From Chitinophagaceae bacterium (GTDB taxonomy: Bacteria; Bacteroidota; Bacteroidia; Chitinophagales; Chitinophagaceae): a stretch of 14,416 nucleotides of DNA. Positions 1-6,069 of this stretch are shown one piece after another. The notes beneath the pieces are model-generated. The model did not search any database. It saw nothing but the letters and a program-made list of their open reading frames with translations, and was not told the DNA's origin. The first letter of the stretch is position 1. Each line of letters opens with the position of its first letter. Location: NCBI GenBank assembly GCA_025924755.1, contig JAICHT010000058.1:1-14416 (forward strand), written 5' to 3'. Made by a program: the position numbers and the translations under genes.

Positions 1-40
1 TATGAACATATCACTGCCAACTATCATTTGTCATCTCTTC

Positions 41-562
41 TCAGTGGCATTTAAAATAGTCGAATGTTTCTTTGCAATCGTTGCATTGATATAAAGCTTT
101 ACAAGCGGTAGAGCCGAATTGGCTTATCAACTTAGTATGATACGAATTGCAGTGCGGACATTGAACCGCTTCTTCTTCAAAAAATTCTTTGATATGGCAA
201 AACTGTTGTTTCGGGTTAGGCGGTGCAATACCATATTGCTTCAGTTTCTTCTTTCCTGCTTCGGTCATCCAGTCGGTTGTCCATGCGGGTGAAAGGGATT
301 GTTTTACTACAGTATTTTTATAACCATGCTCTAATAACCTCAACCGGATATCCATATGGATCACATCCATAGCAGGACAGCCTGAATAGGTAGGCGTGAT
401 GGTGACCACCACCTGTAAGTTTTCTTTTTCAGAATTCACCTGTACCTCTCTGACAATACCTAAATCCAATATGGAAAGCACCGGTATTTCCGGATCTTTT
501 ACGTCCTGTAGTATCTTCCAGATGTCTTCAATTTGTTTTTGATATGGTTCTTCTATTTGCAT
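41..562 (-). CDS. paaD: Phenylacetyl-CoA epoxidase accessory protein PaaD (MIP18/DUF59 family)
   Basis: The 173-residue product matches PaaD in layout and length (E. coli about 165 aa). An N-terminal DUF59/MIP18-type domain (residues about 8-100) carries DPEIPVLSILDLGIV and the TPTYSGCPAM segment with Cys62, the conserved cysteine of this Fe-S assembly family. The C-terminal 40 residues form a Zn-ribbon-like cysteine cluster (C135xxC138, C154, C160xxC163, C172). In the family PaaD is needed for an active 1,2-phenylacetyl-CoA epoxidase, probably by helping mature an Fe/S centre; that role is knowledge of the family, not visible here. It is the last paa gene in the window, 37 nt after the paaC stop and on the same strand, so co-transcription is likely. 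The ATG at 562 gives the normal family N-terminus; no strong Shine-Dalgarno is visible. Confidence 0.93.
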   Translation of the reverse strand: MQIEEPYQKQIEDIWKILQDVKDPEIPVLSILDLGIVREVQVNSEKENLQVVVTITPTYSGCPAMDVIHMDIRLRLLEHGYKNTVVKQSLSPAWTTDWMTEAGKKKLKQYGIAPPNPKQQFCHIKEFFEEEAVQCPHCNSYHTKLISQFGSTACKALYQCNDCKETFDYFKCH

Positions 563-599
563 GTACTTTCAGCTCTTGCTTTAATGATATTGGCAGCAG

Positions 600-1487
600 C
601 TACCATACTACATTTGGAAACGTCTTTTGCAGGTATTGCATCTCTGCTAAAAGATATCCCATATACTCTGTATGCTGACCTTCTTTACCGCCTTGTTGAT
701 ACCAGGAAGCCCCCTCCCGGCCTCCCCCGGAAGGGAAGGAGAGGGTCGCTTCTGTAAAAACTGCTTCTACCTTTTTTAACCAGTTGTTTTTAATAGAACG
801 TACATCAGTTCCAAAGCCTTTTTTTATCAGTTGCATTTCGTAAGATGCCGGAATAAAAAGCTCGCCGGTATATGGCCATAGTTCAGTTAATGCTTGTTGC
901 AGCCTGCGATTACTTTCTGCGGTTCCATCTCCTAACCGGATTACCCACTCACTACTCCAGCGTACATGATAGGTTACTTCTTTAATTGATTTTTCTGCAA
1001 TAGCTGCTAAAGCTGCATCGCTGATATTTTGTAATTGGCTATATTGGTAAAACTGAAATGCGCTGATGAAAAGTTCCCGTAAAATAGTTTGAGCCCAGTC
1101 GCCTTTGGGAAGTTCTGTTAATAATAAATTCAGGTACTGATTTTCATCACGTAAAAAAGCTAAATCGTCTTCGTTTATTTCTCTGTTATAGGCTTTCCAT
1201 AAACGCGGTATATAGTGGTTAACCTGTTCTTTTTCCTGTGTGCTGAAATCATTATAAAGTGCAGCCGCATATTGGTAGAAATTCCGTGACTGGCCCAACA
1301 GATCCAACGAAATATTGGTAATAGCAATATCCTGCTCCAGCACGGGTCCATGGCCGCACCACTCGCTGTTGCGCTGGCCCAGTATCAAAGCAGTATCGGC
1401 TAAATGCAGCGTATATGAAAAAAGAGCGGGGGCTCCCTCAGGGGGAGAGAAGATGGAAAGACCGGTACTATTTTGAGCATCTGTCAT
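600..1487 (-). CDS. paaC: Phenylacetyl-CoA epoxidase structural subunit PaaC, with two in-frame repeat insertions
   Basis: PaaC is the ferritin-like partner of the catalytic subunit PaaA in the epoxidase that opens aerobic phenylacetate breakdown. Family hallmarks are ADTALILGQRNSEWCGHGP, LDLLGQSRNFYQYAA, the segment IKEVTYHVRWSSEWVIRLGDG and the C-terminal GGKEGQHTEYMGYLLAEMQ. At 295 aa it is longer than usual (E. coli about 248). Part of the excess comes from two copies of a G/C-rich short repeat read in frame. One lies right after the N-terminal MTDAQN (LSIFSPPEGAPAL, nt 1424-1463). The other lies in the loop after EATL (LSFPSGGGREGAS, nt 709-745). Both sit where a length change should be tolerated: the extreme N-terminus, and a loop that also differs in sequence from E. 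coli PaaC. The frame is open throughout, so the gene is probably functional. paaB lies 76 nt upstream. Confidence 0.93.
   Translation of the reverse strand: MTDAQNSTGLSIFSPPEGAPALFSYTLHLADTALILGQRNSEWCGHGPVLEQDIAITNISLDLLGQSRNFYQYAAALYNDFSTQEKEQVNHYIPRLWKAYNREINEDDLAFLRDENQYLNLLLTELPKGDWAQTILRELFISAFQFYQYSQLQNISDAALAAIAEKSIKEVTYHVRWSSEWVIRLGDGTAESNRRLQQALTELWPYTGELFIPASYEMQLIKKGFGTDVRSIKNNWLKKVEAVFTEATLSFPSGGGREGASWYQQGGKEGQHTEYMGYLLAEMQYLQKTFPNVVW
709..745 (-). repeat. Short G/C-rich palindromic element, copy A (inside paaC 3' part)
   Basis: On the coding strand it reads CCCTCTCCTTCCC, TTCC, then GGGGGAGGCCGGGAGGGGGC, a pyrimidine half followed by a purine half that can fold on itself. It is translated as LSFPSGGGREGA in paaC. 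It shares the core GGGGGAGG..GGGAGGGGG with copy C. Its composition is unlike the surrounding AT-rich coding sequence, and it falls in a loop just before the conserved GGKEGQHTEY segment. Confidence 0.75.
1424..1463 (-). repeat. Short G/C-rich palindromic element, copy B (inside paaC 5' end)
   Basis: The coding strand begins GGTCTTTCCATCTTCTCTCC and continues CCCTGAGGGAG, then CCCCCGCTC. The first 31 bases match copy C at 25 positions by eye. It is translated as GLSIFSPPEGAPAL between the PaaC start region and the conserved helix beginning LFSYTLHLADTAL. The inner CTCCC/GGGAG arms can pair. The purine half (GGGAGGGGG) of the other copies is missing or replaced by CCCCC here. Confidence 0.75.
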
Positions 1488-1546
1488 ATTGTTGTATAAA
1501 ATGTTCTACTGCCTTATAAGATAAGTTAGTTTGGTTCTTTTTATCT

Positions 1547-1561
1547 CCCATATGGTATGGG
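1547..1561 (-). other. Small hairpin just after the paaB stop codon
   Basis: CCCATA, a 3-nt loop and TATGGG form a perfect 6-bp stem immediately downstream of the paaB TAA (coding sense). No U-tract follows, so it is not a convincing terminator. It could be a processing or 3'-end stabilising structure in the paa transcript, or chance. Confidence 0.3.
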
Positions 1562-1563
1562 CC

Positions 1564-1944
1564 TTACATATGCTTTACCTCGTCAGGCAGGTCGTAAAAA
1601 GTAGGATGGCGATATACTTTGTCGTTTGCCGGCTCGTAAAAACTTTCTGCTTCATCCGGGTTTGACGCATGTATGTATTTGCTTTCCACTACCCATATGC
1701 TTACTCCCTCCTGGCGGCGGGTATATACATCTCTTGCATTTTCAATAGCCATAGCTGCATCGGCTGCATGTAAGCTGCCCACATGCTTATGATCCAGCCC
1801 TTGCTTGCTACGGATAAAAACTTCCCATAGCGGCCAGGAAGAAGAGTCCCCCTCCCCACCTCCCCCTGGGCGAGAGGAGATGGAAGAACCTGATTGTTGA
1901 TCGGGTATATCGCCGTAGTAGTATTTGATGATTGTGCAATTCAT
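1564..1944 (-). CDS. paaB: Phenylacetyl-CoA epoxidase subunit PaaB, with N-terminal in-frame repeat insertion
   Basis: PaaB is the small subunit that bridges PaaA/PaaC heterodimers in the epoxidase complex. From residue about 37 to the end (WPLWEVFIRSKQGLDHKHVG to VYRHPTFYDLPDEVKHM) the sequence follows the family closely, including AADAAMAIENARDVYTRR and SIWVVESK. The protein is 126 aa against about 95 in E. coli. The excess is all N-terminal: MNCTIIKYYYGDIPDQQ followed by GSSISSRPGGGGEGDSSS, which is copy C of the G/C-rich element. No in-frame ATG, GTG or TTG lies between the repeat and WPLWEVF, so the ATG at 1944 is the best available start and the repeat must be translated unless a rare start is used. 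It lies between paaA (117 nt upstream) and paaC. Confidence 0.9.
   Translation of the reverse strand: MNCTIIKYYYGDIPDQQSGSSISSRPGGGGEGDSSSWPLWEVFIRSKQGLDHKHVGSLHAADAAMAIENARDVYTRRQEGVSIWVVESKYIHASNPDEAESFYEPANDKVYRHPTFYDLPDEVKHM
1844..1890 (-). repeat. Short G/C-rich palindromic element, copy C (inside paaB 5' end)
   Basis: The coding strand begins GGTTCTTCCATCTCCTCTCG and continues CCCAGGGGGAGG, then TGGGGAGGGGGACTC. It has the longest pyrimidine-then-purine structure of the three copies. It is read as GSSISSRPGGGGEGDS ahead of the first conserved PaaB residues. It is in the same orientation and the same reading frame as copies A and B, and all three lie within 1.2 kb. Confidence 0.75.
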
Positions 1945-1965
1945 GATTGATTGTTTAATTGCTCC

Positions 1966-2022
1966 ATAGTATTACCACGAAAACAACGGAACGTCGCAAC
2001 TAAAGCATCCCAGTAATACTAT
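1966..2022. repeat. Inverted repeat in the paaB-paaA gap
   Basis: ATAGTATTAC (1966-1975) and GTAATACTAT (2013-2022) are perfect 10-nt complements separated by 37 nt. In the paa transcript they could form a stem just upstream of paaB. No promoter-like TAnnTTTG element was found in the gap, so an RNA-level role (processing, stability) is more likely than an operator. It could also be chance. Confidence 0.35.
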
Positions 2023-2061
2023 TGTTGATTACATAAAATTTAATTAGCAACCACTAAAGCA

Positions 2062-3015
2062 CTACGCTACTTTCACCGTGTTTCGAATGGCTCTTTTTTC
2101 TGCGTGTGCGGCTGCGGCTTCACGCACCCAGGCACCATCGTTCCAGGCGTTTTTCCTGGCTTCCAGCCGTTGCTTATTACAAGGGCCATTACCATTTACT
2201 ACGTTCCAGAATTCTTCCCAGTTAATTTTTCCAAAATCATAATGACTGCGTACTTCATTCCATTTTAAATCAGCATCCGGCAGGGTTAAATCCAACACTT
2301 TTGCCTGCTCGGCTATCATATCTACAAAACGCTGCCGCAACTCGTCATTGCTGAAACGTTTGATCTTCCACTTCATACTTTGTTCGCTGTGCATACTATC
2401 GCTATCATGCGGACCAAACATCATTAAGCTGGGCCACCACCAACGGTTGAGTGCATCCTGCGCCATTTTTTTTTGATCTTCCGTTCCCTGGCACAATACC
2501 AATAGTATTTCAAACCCCTGCCGCTGGTGAAAACTTTCTTCTTTGCATACCCGGATCATAGCACGGCTGTACGGCCCGTAAGAAGCCCGGCAAAGCGGTA
2601 CCTGGTTCATAATAGCGGCGCCATCCACCAGCCATCCAATAGCGCCTATATCGGCCCAGGTTAAAGTAGGGTAATTAAAAATGGAAGAATATTTGGCTTT
2701 GCCGCTGTGCAGTTGTTCAATCATTTCATCGCGGCTGATGCCCAGTGTTTCCGCTGCAGAATAAAGGTATAAACCATGCCCGGCTTCGTCCTGCACTTTG
2801 GCCAATAATATCTGCTTGCGTTTAAGTGATGGCGCACGGGTGATCCAGTTGCCTTCGGGCAGCATACCTACAATTTCACTATGGGCATGCTGGCTGATCT
2901 GGCGTATCAGTGTTTGCCGGTACTTTTCAGGCATCCAGTCTTTGGGTTCAATGCGTATCTCCGCATTTATTTTATCATCAAAAATAGTTTCTGCATTTAG
3001 TACCGGCATACGCAT
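2062..3015 (-). CDS. paaA: Phenylacetyl-CoA epoxidase catalytic (di-iron) subunit PaaA
   Basis: PaaA carries the di-iron site that inserts oxygen into the ring of phenylacetyl-CoA. The 317-aa product is close to the E. coli length (about 309) and has the expected iron-ligand motifs: a glutamate in HAHSEIVGMLPEGNW (E47), QDEAGHG (E77xxH80), and KEESFHQ (E160xxH163). Other family blocks are RAPSLKRKQILLAKVQ, WWWPSLMMFGP and RNDG-like KNAWNDGAWV near the C-terminus. Unlike paaB and paaC it carries no repeat insertion. Two start codons are close together (M1 and M3); the first is chosen. A TAAATTTG -7-like box sits 11 nt upstream with no clear -33 partner, so separate transcription is possible but unproven. 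It lies downstream of a VOC gene on the same strand. Confidence 0.96.
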   Translation of the reverse strand: MRMPVLNAETIFDDKINAEIRIEPKDWMPEKYRQTLIRQISQHAHSEIVGMLPEGNWITRAPSLKRKQILLAKVQDEAGHGLYLYSAAETLGISRDEMIEQLHSGKAKYSSIFNYPTLTWADIGAIGWLVDGAAIMNQVPLCRASYGPYSRAMIRVCKEESFHQRQGFEILLVLCQGTEDQKKMAQDALNRWWWPSLMMFGPHDSDSMHSEQSMKWKIKRFSNDELRQRFVDMIAEQAKVLDLTLPDADLKWNEVRSHYDFGKINWEEFWNVVNGNGPCNKQRLEARKNAWNDGAWVREAAAAHAEKRAIRNTVKVA

Positions 3016-3025
3016 CGTTTGTACA

Positions 3026-3033
3026 CAAATTTA
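3026..3033 (-). promoter_or_regulatory. Possible -7 element upstream of paaA
   Basis: On the minus strand TAAATTTG matches the Bacteroidota TAnnTTTG consensus. No TTG/TTTG is found at the expected distance upstream, and the box is very close to the paaA ATG. Weak call. Confidence 0.3.
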
Positions 3034-3113
3034 ATTTAAAACGGCGAGCCTTTCATCTATATTAACACAGGGCATACAGCCATTAATCTTGTATGGTAAT
3101 AGTAATTTTCTGC

Positions 3114-3129
3114 ATGTAAACTTTTACAT
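3114..3129. promoter_or_regulatory. 16-bp dyad ATGTAAACTTTTACAT, possible operator upstream of paaA
   Basis: ATGTAAA and TTTACAT are perfect 7-nt arms around a 2-nt centre. The spacing suits a dimeric DNA-binding protein better than an RNA hairpin. It lies in the gap between the VOC gene and paaA, about 100 nt upstream of the paaA start. Phenylacetate genes are often controlled by TetR- or GntR-type repressors (PaaR, PaaX), but I cannot link this site to one. Confidence 0.35.
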
Positions 3130-3147
3130 TGCTATGCATTGCTGCAA

Positions 3148-3540
3148 CTACAATTTGGCTGTTTCGTGAAGAGCCAGTTTATTGCCTTCGGAGTCTTTGA
3201 AAAAACCCATATATCCAATTTCAGTACTTATCTGCGTTTTAGGCATCAGTACTTTTCCGCCAGCGGCATCAATGCGGTCCATTACATCTTGTAAAGAAGG
3301 ATTGGCGTTTAAATAAATAATCACTCCATGCATAGAAGGCGTATGCATATCGCTTTGCACCAAAGCACCATTGGCTTTGCCGCTACCCGCCTCCCATGGA
3401 AAACCTACCATCTTCATGCCCATCATCTCCTGCAAGGGTTCCATTTTTATATTAAAAATAGTTTCGTAAAATTTTTTAGCCCGTTCAATATCCGTAGCCG
3501 GTATTTCAAACCAGTTGATAGAATTGGATGATTTATCCAT
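3148..3540 (-). CDS. VOC-superfamily (glyoxalase/bleomycin-resistance-like) protein
   Basis: The 130-aa product has the two beta-alpha-beta-beta-beta modules of the vicinal oxygen chelate fold. It opens with INWFEIPATDIERAKKFYETIF, a typical first module, and closes with GYMGFFKDSEGNKLALHE, the usual metal-ligand glutamate region. Family members include glyoxalases, ring-cleaving dioxygenases and antibiotic-binding proteins; this subtype is usually annotated only as VOC family protein. It sits between paaE and paaA on the same strand, with gaps of 144 and 132 nt. It may therefore be co-transcribed, but no reaction in phenylacetate breakdown is known for such a protein. Substrate unknown. Confidence 0.85.
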   Translation of the reverse strand: MDKSSNSINWFEIPATDIERAKKFYETIFNIKMEPLQEMMGMKMVGFPWEAGSGKANGALVQSDMHTPSMHGVIIYLNANPSLQDVMDRIDAAGGKVLMPKTQISTEIGYMGFFKDSEGNKLALHETAKL

Positions 3541-3684
3541 GATCGTTATTGTTTTGAAGTTTTAAAATAGTTGATGCATATAAATGCTTGCTAAAGTATG
3601 CACCTCCTCTTTTATTTGATAATGCAGCGATATTAAGATAACGGATTTTAAGATGATCTGGAAATAATGCCGTCAAAATCACTG

Positions 3685-4764
3685 TTACATACCATCAAAA
3701 TCCACCACTACTCTTGGTGTTTCGGGGTGCGACTGGCAGGTAAGTATAAAGCCTTTTTCCAGTTCATCGGGCTCCAGTCCCCAGTTCACATCCATTGTTA
3801 CTTTGCCTTCTAAAAGCCTGGCTTTGCAGGTAGTGCATACACCACCTTTGCAGGCATATGGCAAATCGGCACCTTGTGCCAATGCAGCATCCAATATGCT
3901 GTCGGTATTATATGCCAAATCAAAGTCAAACAAAATGCCATCCATCCTCACACTCACTTTACTTTTTGCAGCAGTGTCTTTATCTGTGAGATGCAAACTG
4001 CCCGCTGCCGGTTTCTTTTCTCCCGGCACGGTAAACAACTCAAAGTGAATGTGGTTTTGTGATATTCCTTTTTCTTCTAAAAAACTTTTTACACAAAAAA
4101 TCAGTCCTTCCGGGCCACACAAGAAAAATTCGTCCGTTTGATATATATCAATCAGTTTATCAAACAATACTTCGCATTTGGCAGTATCAATTCGGCCCGA
4201 GTTTATTGGAGCATCCGTTTTTTCTTTGCTTAATATATGATGGATAATGAAGCGGTCCATATACTTATCTTTCAACGCTTCCAGTTCTTCTTTAAAAATG
4301 ATGGAGTTTTTAGACCGGTTGCCATATACTAAAGTGAAGCTGCTTCGGGGTTCGGTTTGCAAAGTGGTTTTAATAATAGAAAGGATGGGTGTAATACCGC
4401 TACCGGCCGCAAAGGCCACATATGCTTTTTGCTGCTGCGGAAGAAGCGGCGTATAAAATTTTCCGGACGGCGGCATCACTTCCAGTAGGTCGCCTGCCTG
4501 CAAATTCTCCAATGCATAGGTTGAAAAAAGGCCGCCTTCTACTTTCTTTACCGCTACTCTTAATTCGTTATCATATATACCACTGCATATAGAATAGTTG
4601 CGGCGTATTTCTTGTCCGTTTAACTGTTTGCGTATAGTAAGATTTTGGCCTTGTACAAACCGGAACGTTTCTTTCAGTTCTTCAGGTACATTAAAAGTTA
4701 TGGAAACACAATCGTCTGTTTCTTTCTGTATTTTTTTTACCGGCAATAAATAAAAGTGCATCAT
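3685..4764 (-). CDS. paaE: Phenylacetyl-CoA epoxidase reductase subunit PaaE
   Basis: PaaE takes electrons from NAD(P)H through FAD and a 2Fe-2S cluster to the PaaABC oxygenase. All three modules are visible. The flavin domain has RRNYS at 54-58. The nucleotide-binding domain has GSGITP at 121-126 and CGPEG at 216-220. A C-terminal plant-type ferredoxin domain carries C305, C310, C313 and C343 (CKGGVCTTC...LTC). At 359 aa it is the normal length (E. coli 356). The ATG at 4764 is supported by GAGGTG about 8 nt upstream (plus-strand 4773-4778), one of the few good Shine-Dalgarno sequences here, and by a promoter at 4799-4828. It is the first paa gene of this cluster, whereas in the classical operon it follows paaABCD. 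Confidence 0.95.
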   Translation of the reverse strand: MMHFYLLPVKKIQKETDDCVSITFNVPEELKETFRFVQGQNLTIRKQLNGQEIRRNYSICSGIYDNELRVAVKKVEGGLFSTYALENLQAGDLLEVMPPSGKFYTPLLPQQQKAYVAFAAGSGITPILSIIKTTLQTEPRSSFTLVYGNRSKNSIIFKEELEALKDKYMDRFIIHHILSKEKTDAPINSGRIDTAKCEVLFDKLIDIYQTDEFFLCGPEGLIFCVKSFLEEKGISQNHIHFELFTVPGEKKPAAGSLHLTDKDTAAKSKVSVRMDGILFDFDLAYNTDSILDAALAQGADLPYACKGGVCTTCKARLLEGKVTMDVNWGLEPDELEKGFILTCQSHPETPRVVVDFDGM

Positions 4765-4798
4765 AAGGCAGCCACCTCTTTGCTAATTAAGAAGGTAT

Positions 4799-4828
4799 CA
4801 AAGATACTTGGTTGCGCTTTGTTGCAAA
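4799..4828 (-). promoter_or_regulatory. Bacteroidota-type promoter for the paaE-led operon, overlapped by two dyads
   Basis: In minus-strand sense, TTTG (4828-4825), an 18-nt spacer and TATCTTTG (4806-4799) fit the TTTG/TAnnTTTG promoter. The predicted start is about 30 nt before the paaE ATG. Each element lies in a perfect short dyad: GTATC-aaa-GATAC (4795-4807) over the -7 box and CTTTG-ttg-CAAAG (4817-4829) over the -33 box. This arrangement would suit repressor control, though the dyads may be chance. Confidence 0.6.
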
Positions 4829-4868
4829 GTGATACGTGTCCATTCAAAATTTGCAGCGGCCCGGTAAC

Positions 4869-5822
4869 TTATAACTTCCGGTCTACTTTGTTATTAATTT
4901 TCGGAACCGTTTTTAAATAAGCATATATAGCCCTGGCTTCATTATCGCTAAGGTTGGCATACGGCGCCATAGGTATTCTTAAATGGCGGCCGCTGGGTAC
5001 CTGGCCATATTTTACGGCTTTCACAAAATCACTTTCGCTCCAGTTGCCAATACCGGTTTCTTTATCCGAAGTAATATTAGCTGTGTAAATTTCGTGCCCG
5101 GCAGGATCCATCATTTTATTTCCACCACCAAAAAAACCGGCAGATTTTTCAGGAACGCTGTAATCATTTTTAGTAAAATCTTTGGAGTGGCAGCTATAAC
5201 ATTCTACCTGGTTTAATGCAATATAACGGCCCCACTGCACCTTATCCGTAGTATCAGGTCCGGCAATAACATTTGTAGGAAATTCGCCTGGTTTTACAGC
5301 GCCGATAGTGGTAATAAATTTTGCCAAAAAAGAATATTCACTCGCTGGATGCTGTGTGGTATCTGCTTGAATCCATGGATGGTCAGAATGTAAAAATGCA
5401 ATAATGGAGTTGATATCTTCATCGGACATATGGCTCAACTTTGCCATAACTGGTAAAAAGGTGCCATCAGGTTTAATGCCGGTGCGCAGTAAATACACCA
5501 GTTGCCCGTCGGTCCATTTTCCAATACCATGCACCGGGTCTTGTGTAATGTTCCTGGAATATACCGTACCAAACTGCGGCGCTTCGGCCATTTGGCGCCC
5601 GGTAAATTTGCCGGTTTTTGGATCTAAATGGCAACTGCTGCAAAGCATGGAAGCCAGCTTTTGGCCTTTGGCAATACGTACCGGCGTAGCAGATATGGCA
5701 AGCGATACGTTTTGCGGTTTGTATTTGGGAATGCCACGCACAGCTACAAAGGAGGCAAAGCCACAGATGGCAACTACAAGTACAGATACTATAAGCAGCA
5801 AATAGCGAAATGCTTTTTTCAT
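4869..5822 (-). CDS. Membrane-anchored or exported di-haem cytochrome c
   Basis: The 317-aa product starts with a short basic stretch and a hydrophobic segment (residues about 5-28), a signal anchor or uncleaved signal peptide, placing the rest in the periplasm. Two c-type haem motifs, CSSCH (61-65) and CYSCH (208-212), lie in two repeated cytochrome c domains. Each domain is followed by a likely axial-Met region (around M126/M132 in the first and RIPM285 in the second) and by a similar helix (DEDINSIIAFLHSD; DNEARAIYAYLKT). Both halves share NIT..D...GIG.W, consistent with duplication. It probably carries electrons to a terminal oxidase or dehydrogenase partner, which is not in the window. 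It has its own promoter and lies 104 nt upstream of paaE on the same strand; a link to the epoxidase is not implied. Confidence 0.88.
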   Translation of the reverse strand: MKKAFRYLLLIVSVLVVAICGFASFVAVRGIPKYKPQNVSLAISATPVRIAKGQKLASMLCSSCHLDPKTGKFTGRQMAEAPQFGTVYSRNITQDPVHGIGKWTDGQLVYLLRTGIKPDGTFLPVMAKLSHMSDEDINSIIAFLHSDHPWIQADTTQHPASEYSFLAKFITTIGAVKPGEFPTNVIAGPDTTDKVQWGRYIALNQVECYSCHSKDFTKNDYSVPEKSAGFFGGGNKMMDPAGHEIYTANITSDKETGIGNWSESDFVKAVKYGQVPSGRHLRIPMAPYANLSDNEARAIYAYLKTVPKINNKVDRKL

Positions 5823-5854
5823 GACAGTTAAGTTTTGGTTGAGAAGGTTGATAC

Positions 5855-5886
5855 CAAATTTAAAAGTTCTGTATCAAAATTTCAAA
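5855..5886 (-). promoter_or_regulatory. Promoter for the cytochrome c gene
   Basis: In minus-strand sense, TTTG (5886-5883), a 20-nt spacer and TAAATTTG (5862-5855) match the Bacteroidota consensus exactly in both boxes. The -7 box ends 33 nt before the ATG at 5822. Confidence 0.6.
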
Positions 5887-5956
5887 TGCAAGTTTTTCCT
5901 TTCGTTGTTTTTTCTTGAACGGGATTTGAAGCAAAACAACCCGTAGCAATAAAGCT

Positions 5957-5987
5957 TTTTTACCATAGCAAAAAAAATGTAGGTTTG
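5957..5987 (+). promoter_or_regulatory. Promoter for the PfkB-family kinase gene
   Basis: TAGGTTTG at 5980-5987 is an exact TAnnTTTG. TTTT instead of TTTG lies 19 nt upstream (5957-5960). It would give a 5' untranslated leader of about 75-80 nt before the ATG at 6070. The promoters of this gene and the cytochrome c gene are divergent within one 247-nt gap. Confidence 0.5.
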
Positions 5988-6006
5988 CACGCCGTAAAGC
6001 AGTTGG

Positions 6007-6051
6007 CAGTCAATAGAATTTCTTATAGATTATTGACTGATAGTAATTCTA
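6007..6051 (+). promoter_or_regulatory. Structured 5' leader of the kinase gene (two overlapping stems)
   Basis: CAGTCAATA (6007-6015) pairs perfectly with TATTGACTG (6031-6039). TAGAATT (6014-6020) pairs perfectly with AATTCTA (6045-6051). The two helices share bases 6014-6015 and interlock, so they could be alternatives or a pseudoknot. There is no U-tract and no known riboswitch class that I recognise. Confidence 0.4.
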
Positions 6052-6069
6052 AAATTTTAAAAAATAAAT

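Noticed and set aside
1..40. CAACTATCA near the left edge as part of a larger repeat array
   Set aside because: Only one 9-mer is visible before the edge; it is mentioned only in connection with the ligA repeat.
533..757. Plus-strand reading frame of 74 aa opposite paaC/paaD
   Set aside because: It is antisense to two well-supported genes and its C-terminus is only the complement of repeat copy A; no family resemblance.
600..1944. paaB and paaC as pseudogenes because of the odd G/C-rich stretches
   Set aside because: Both frames stay open across the inserts and every conserved block follows in order, so they are probably functional.
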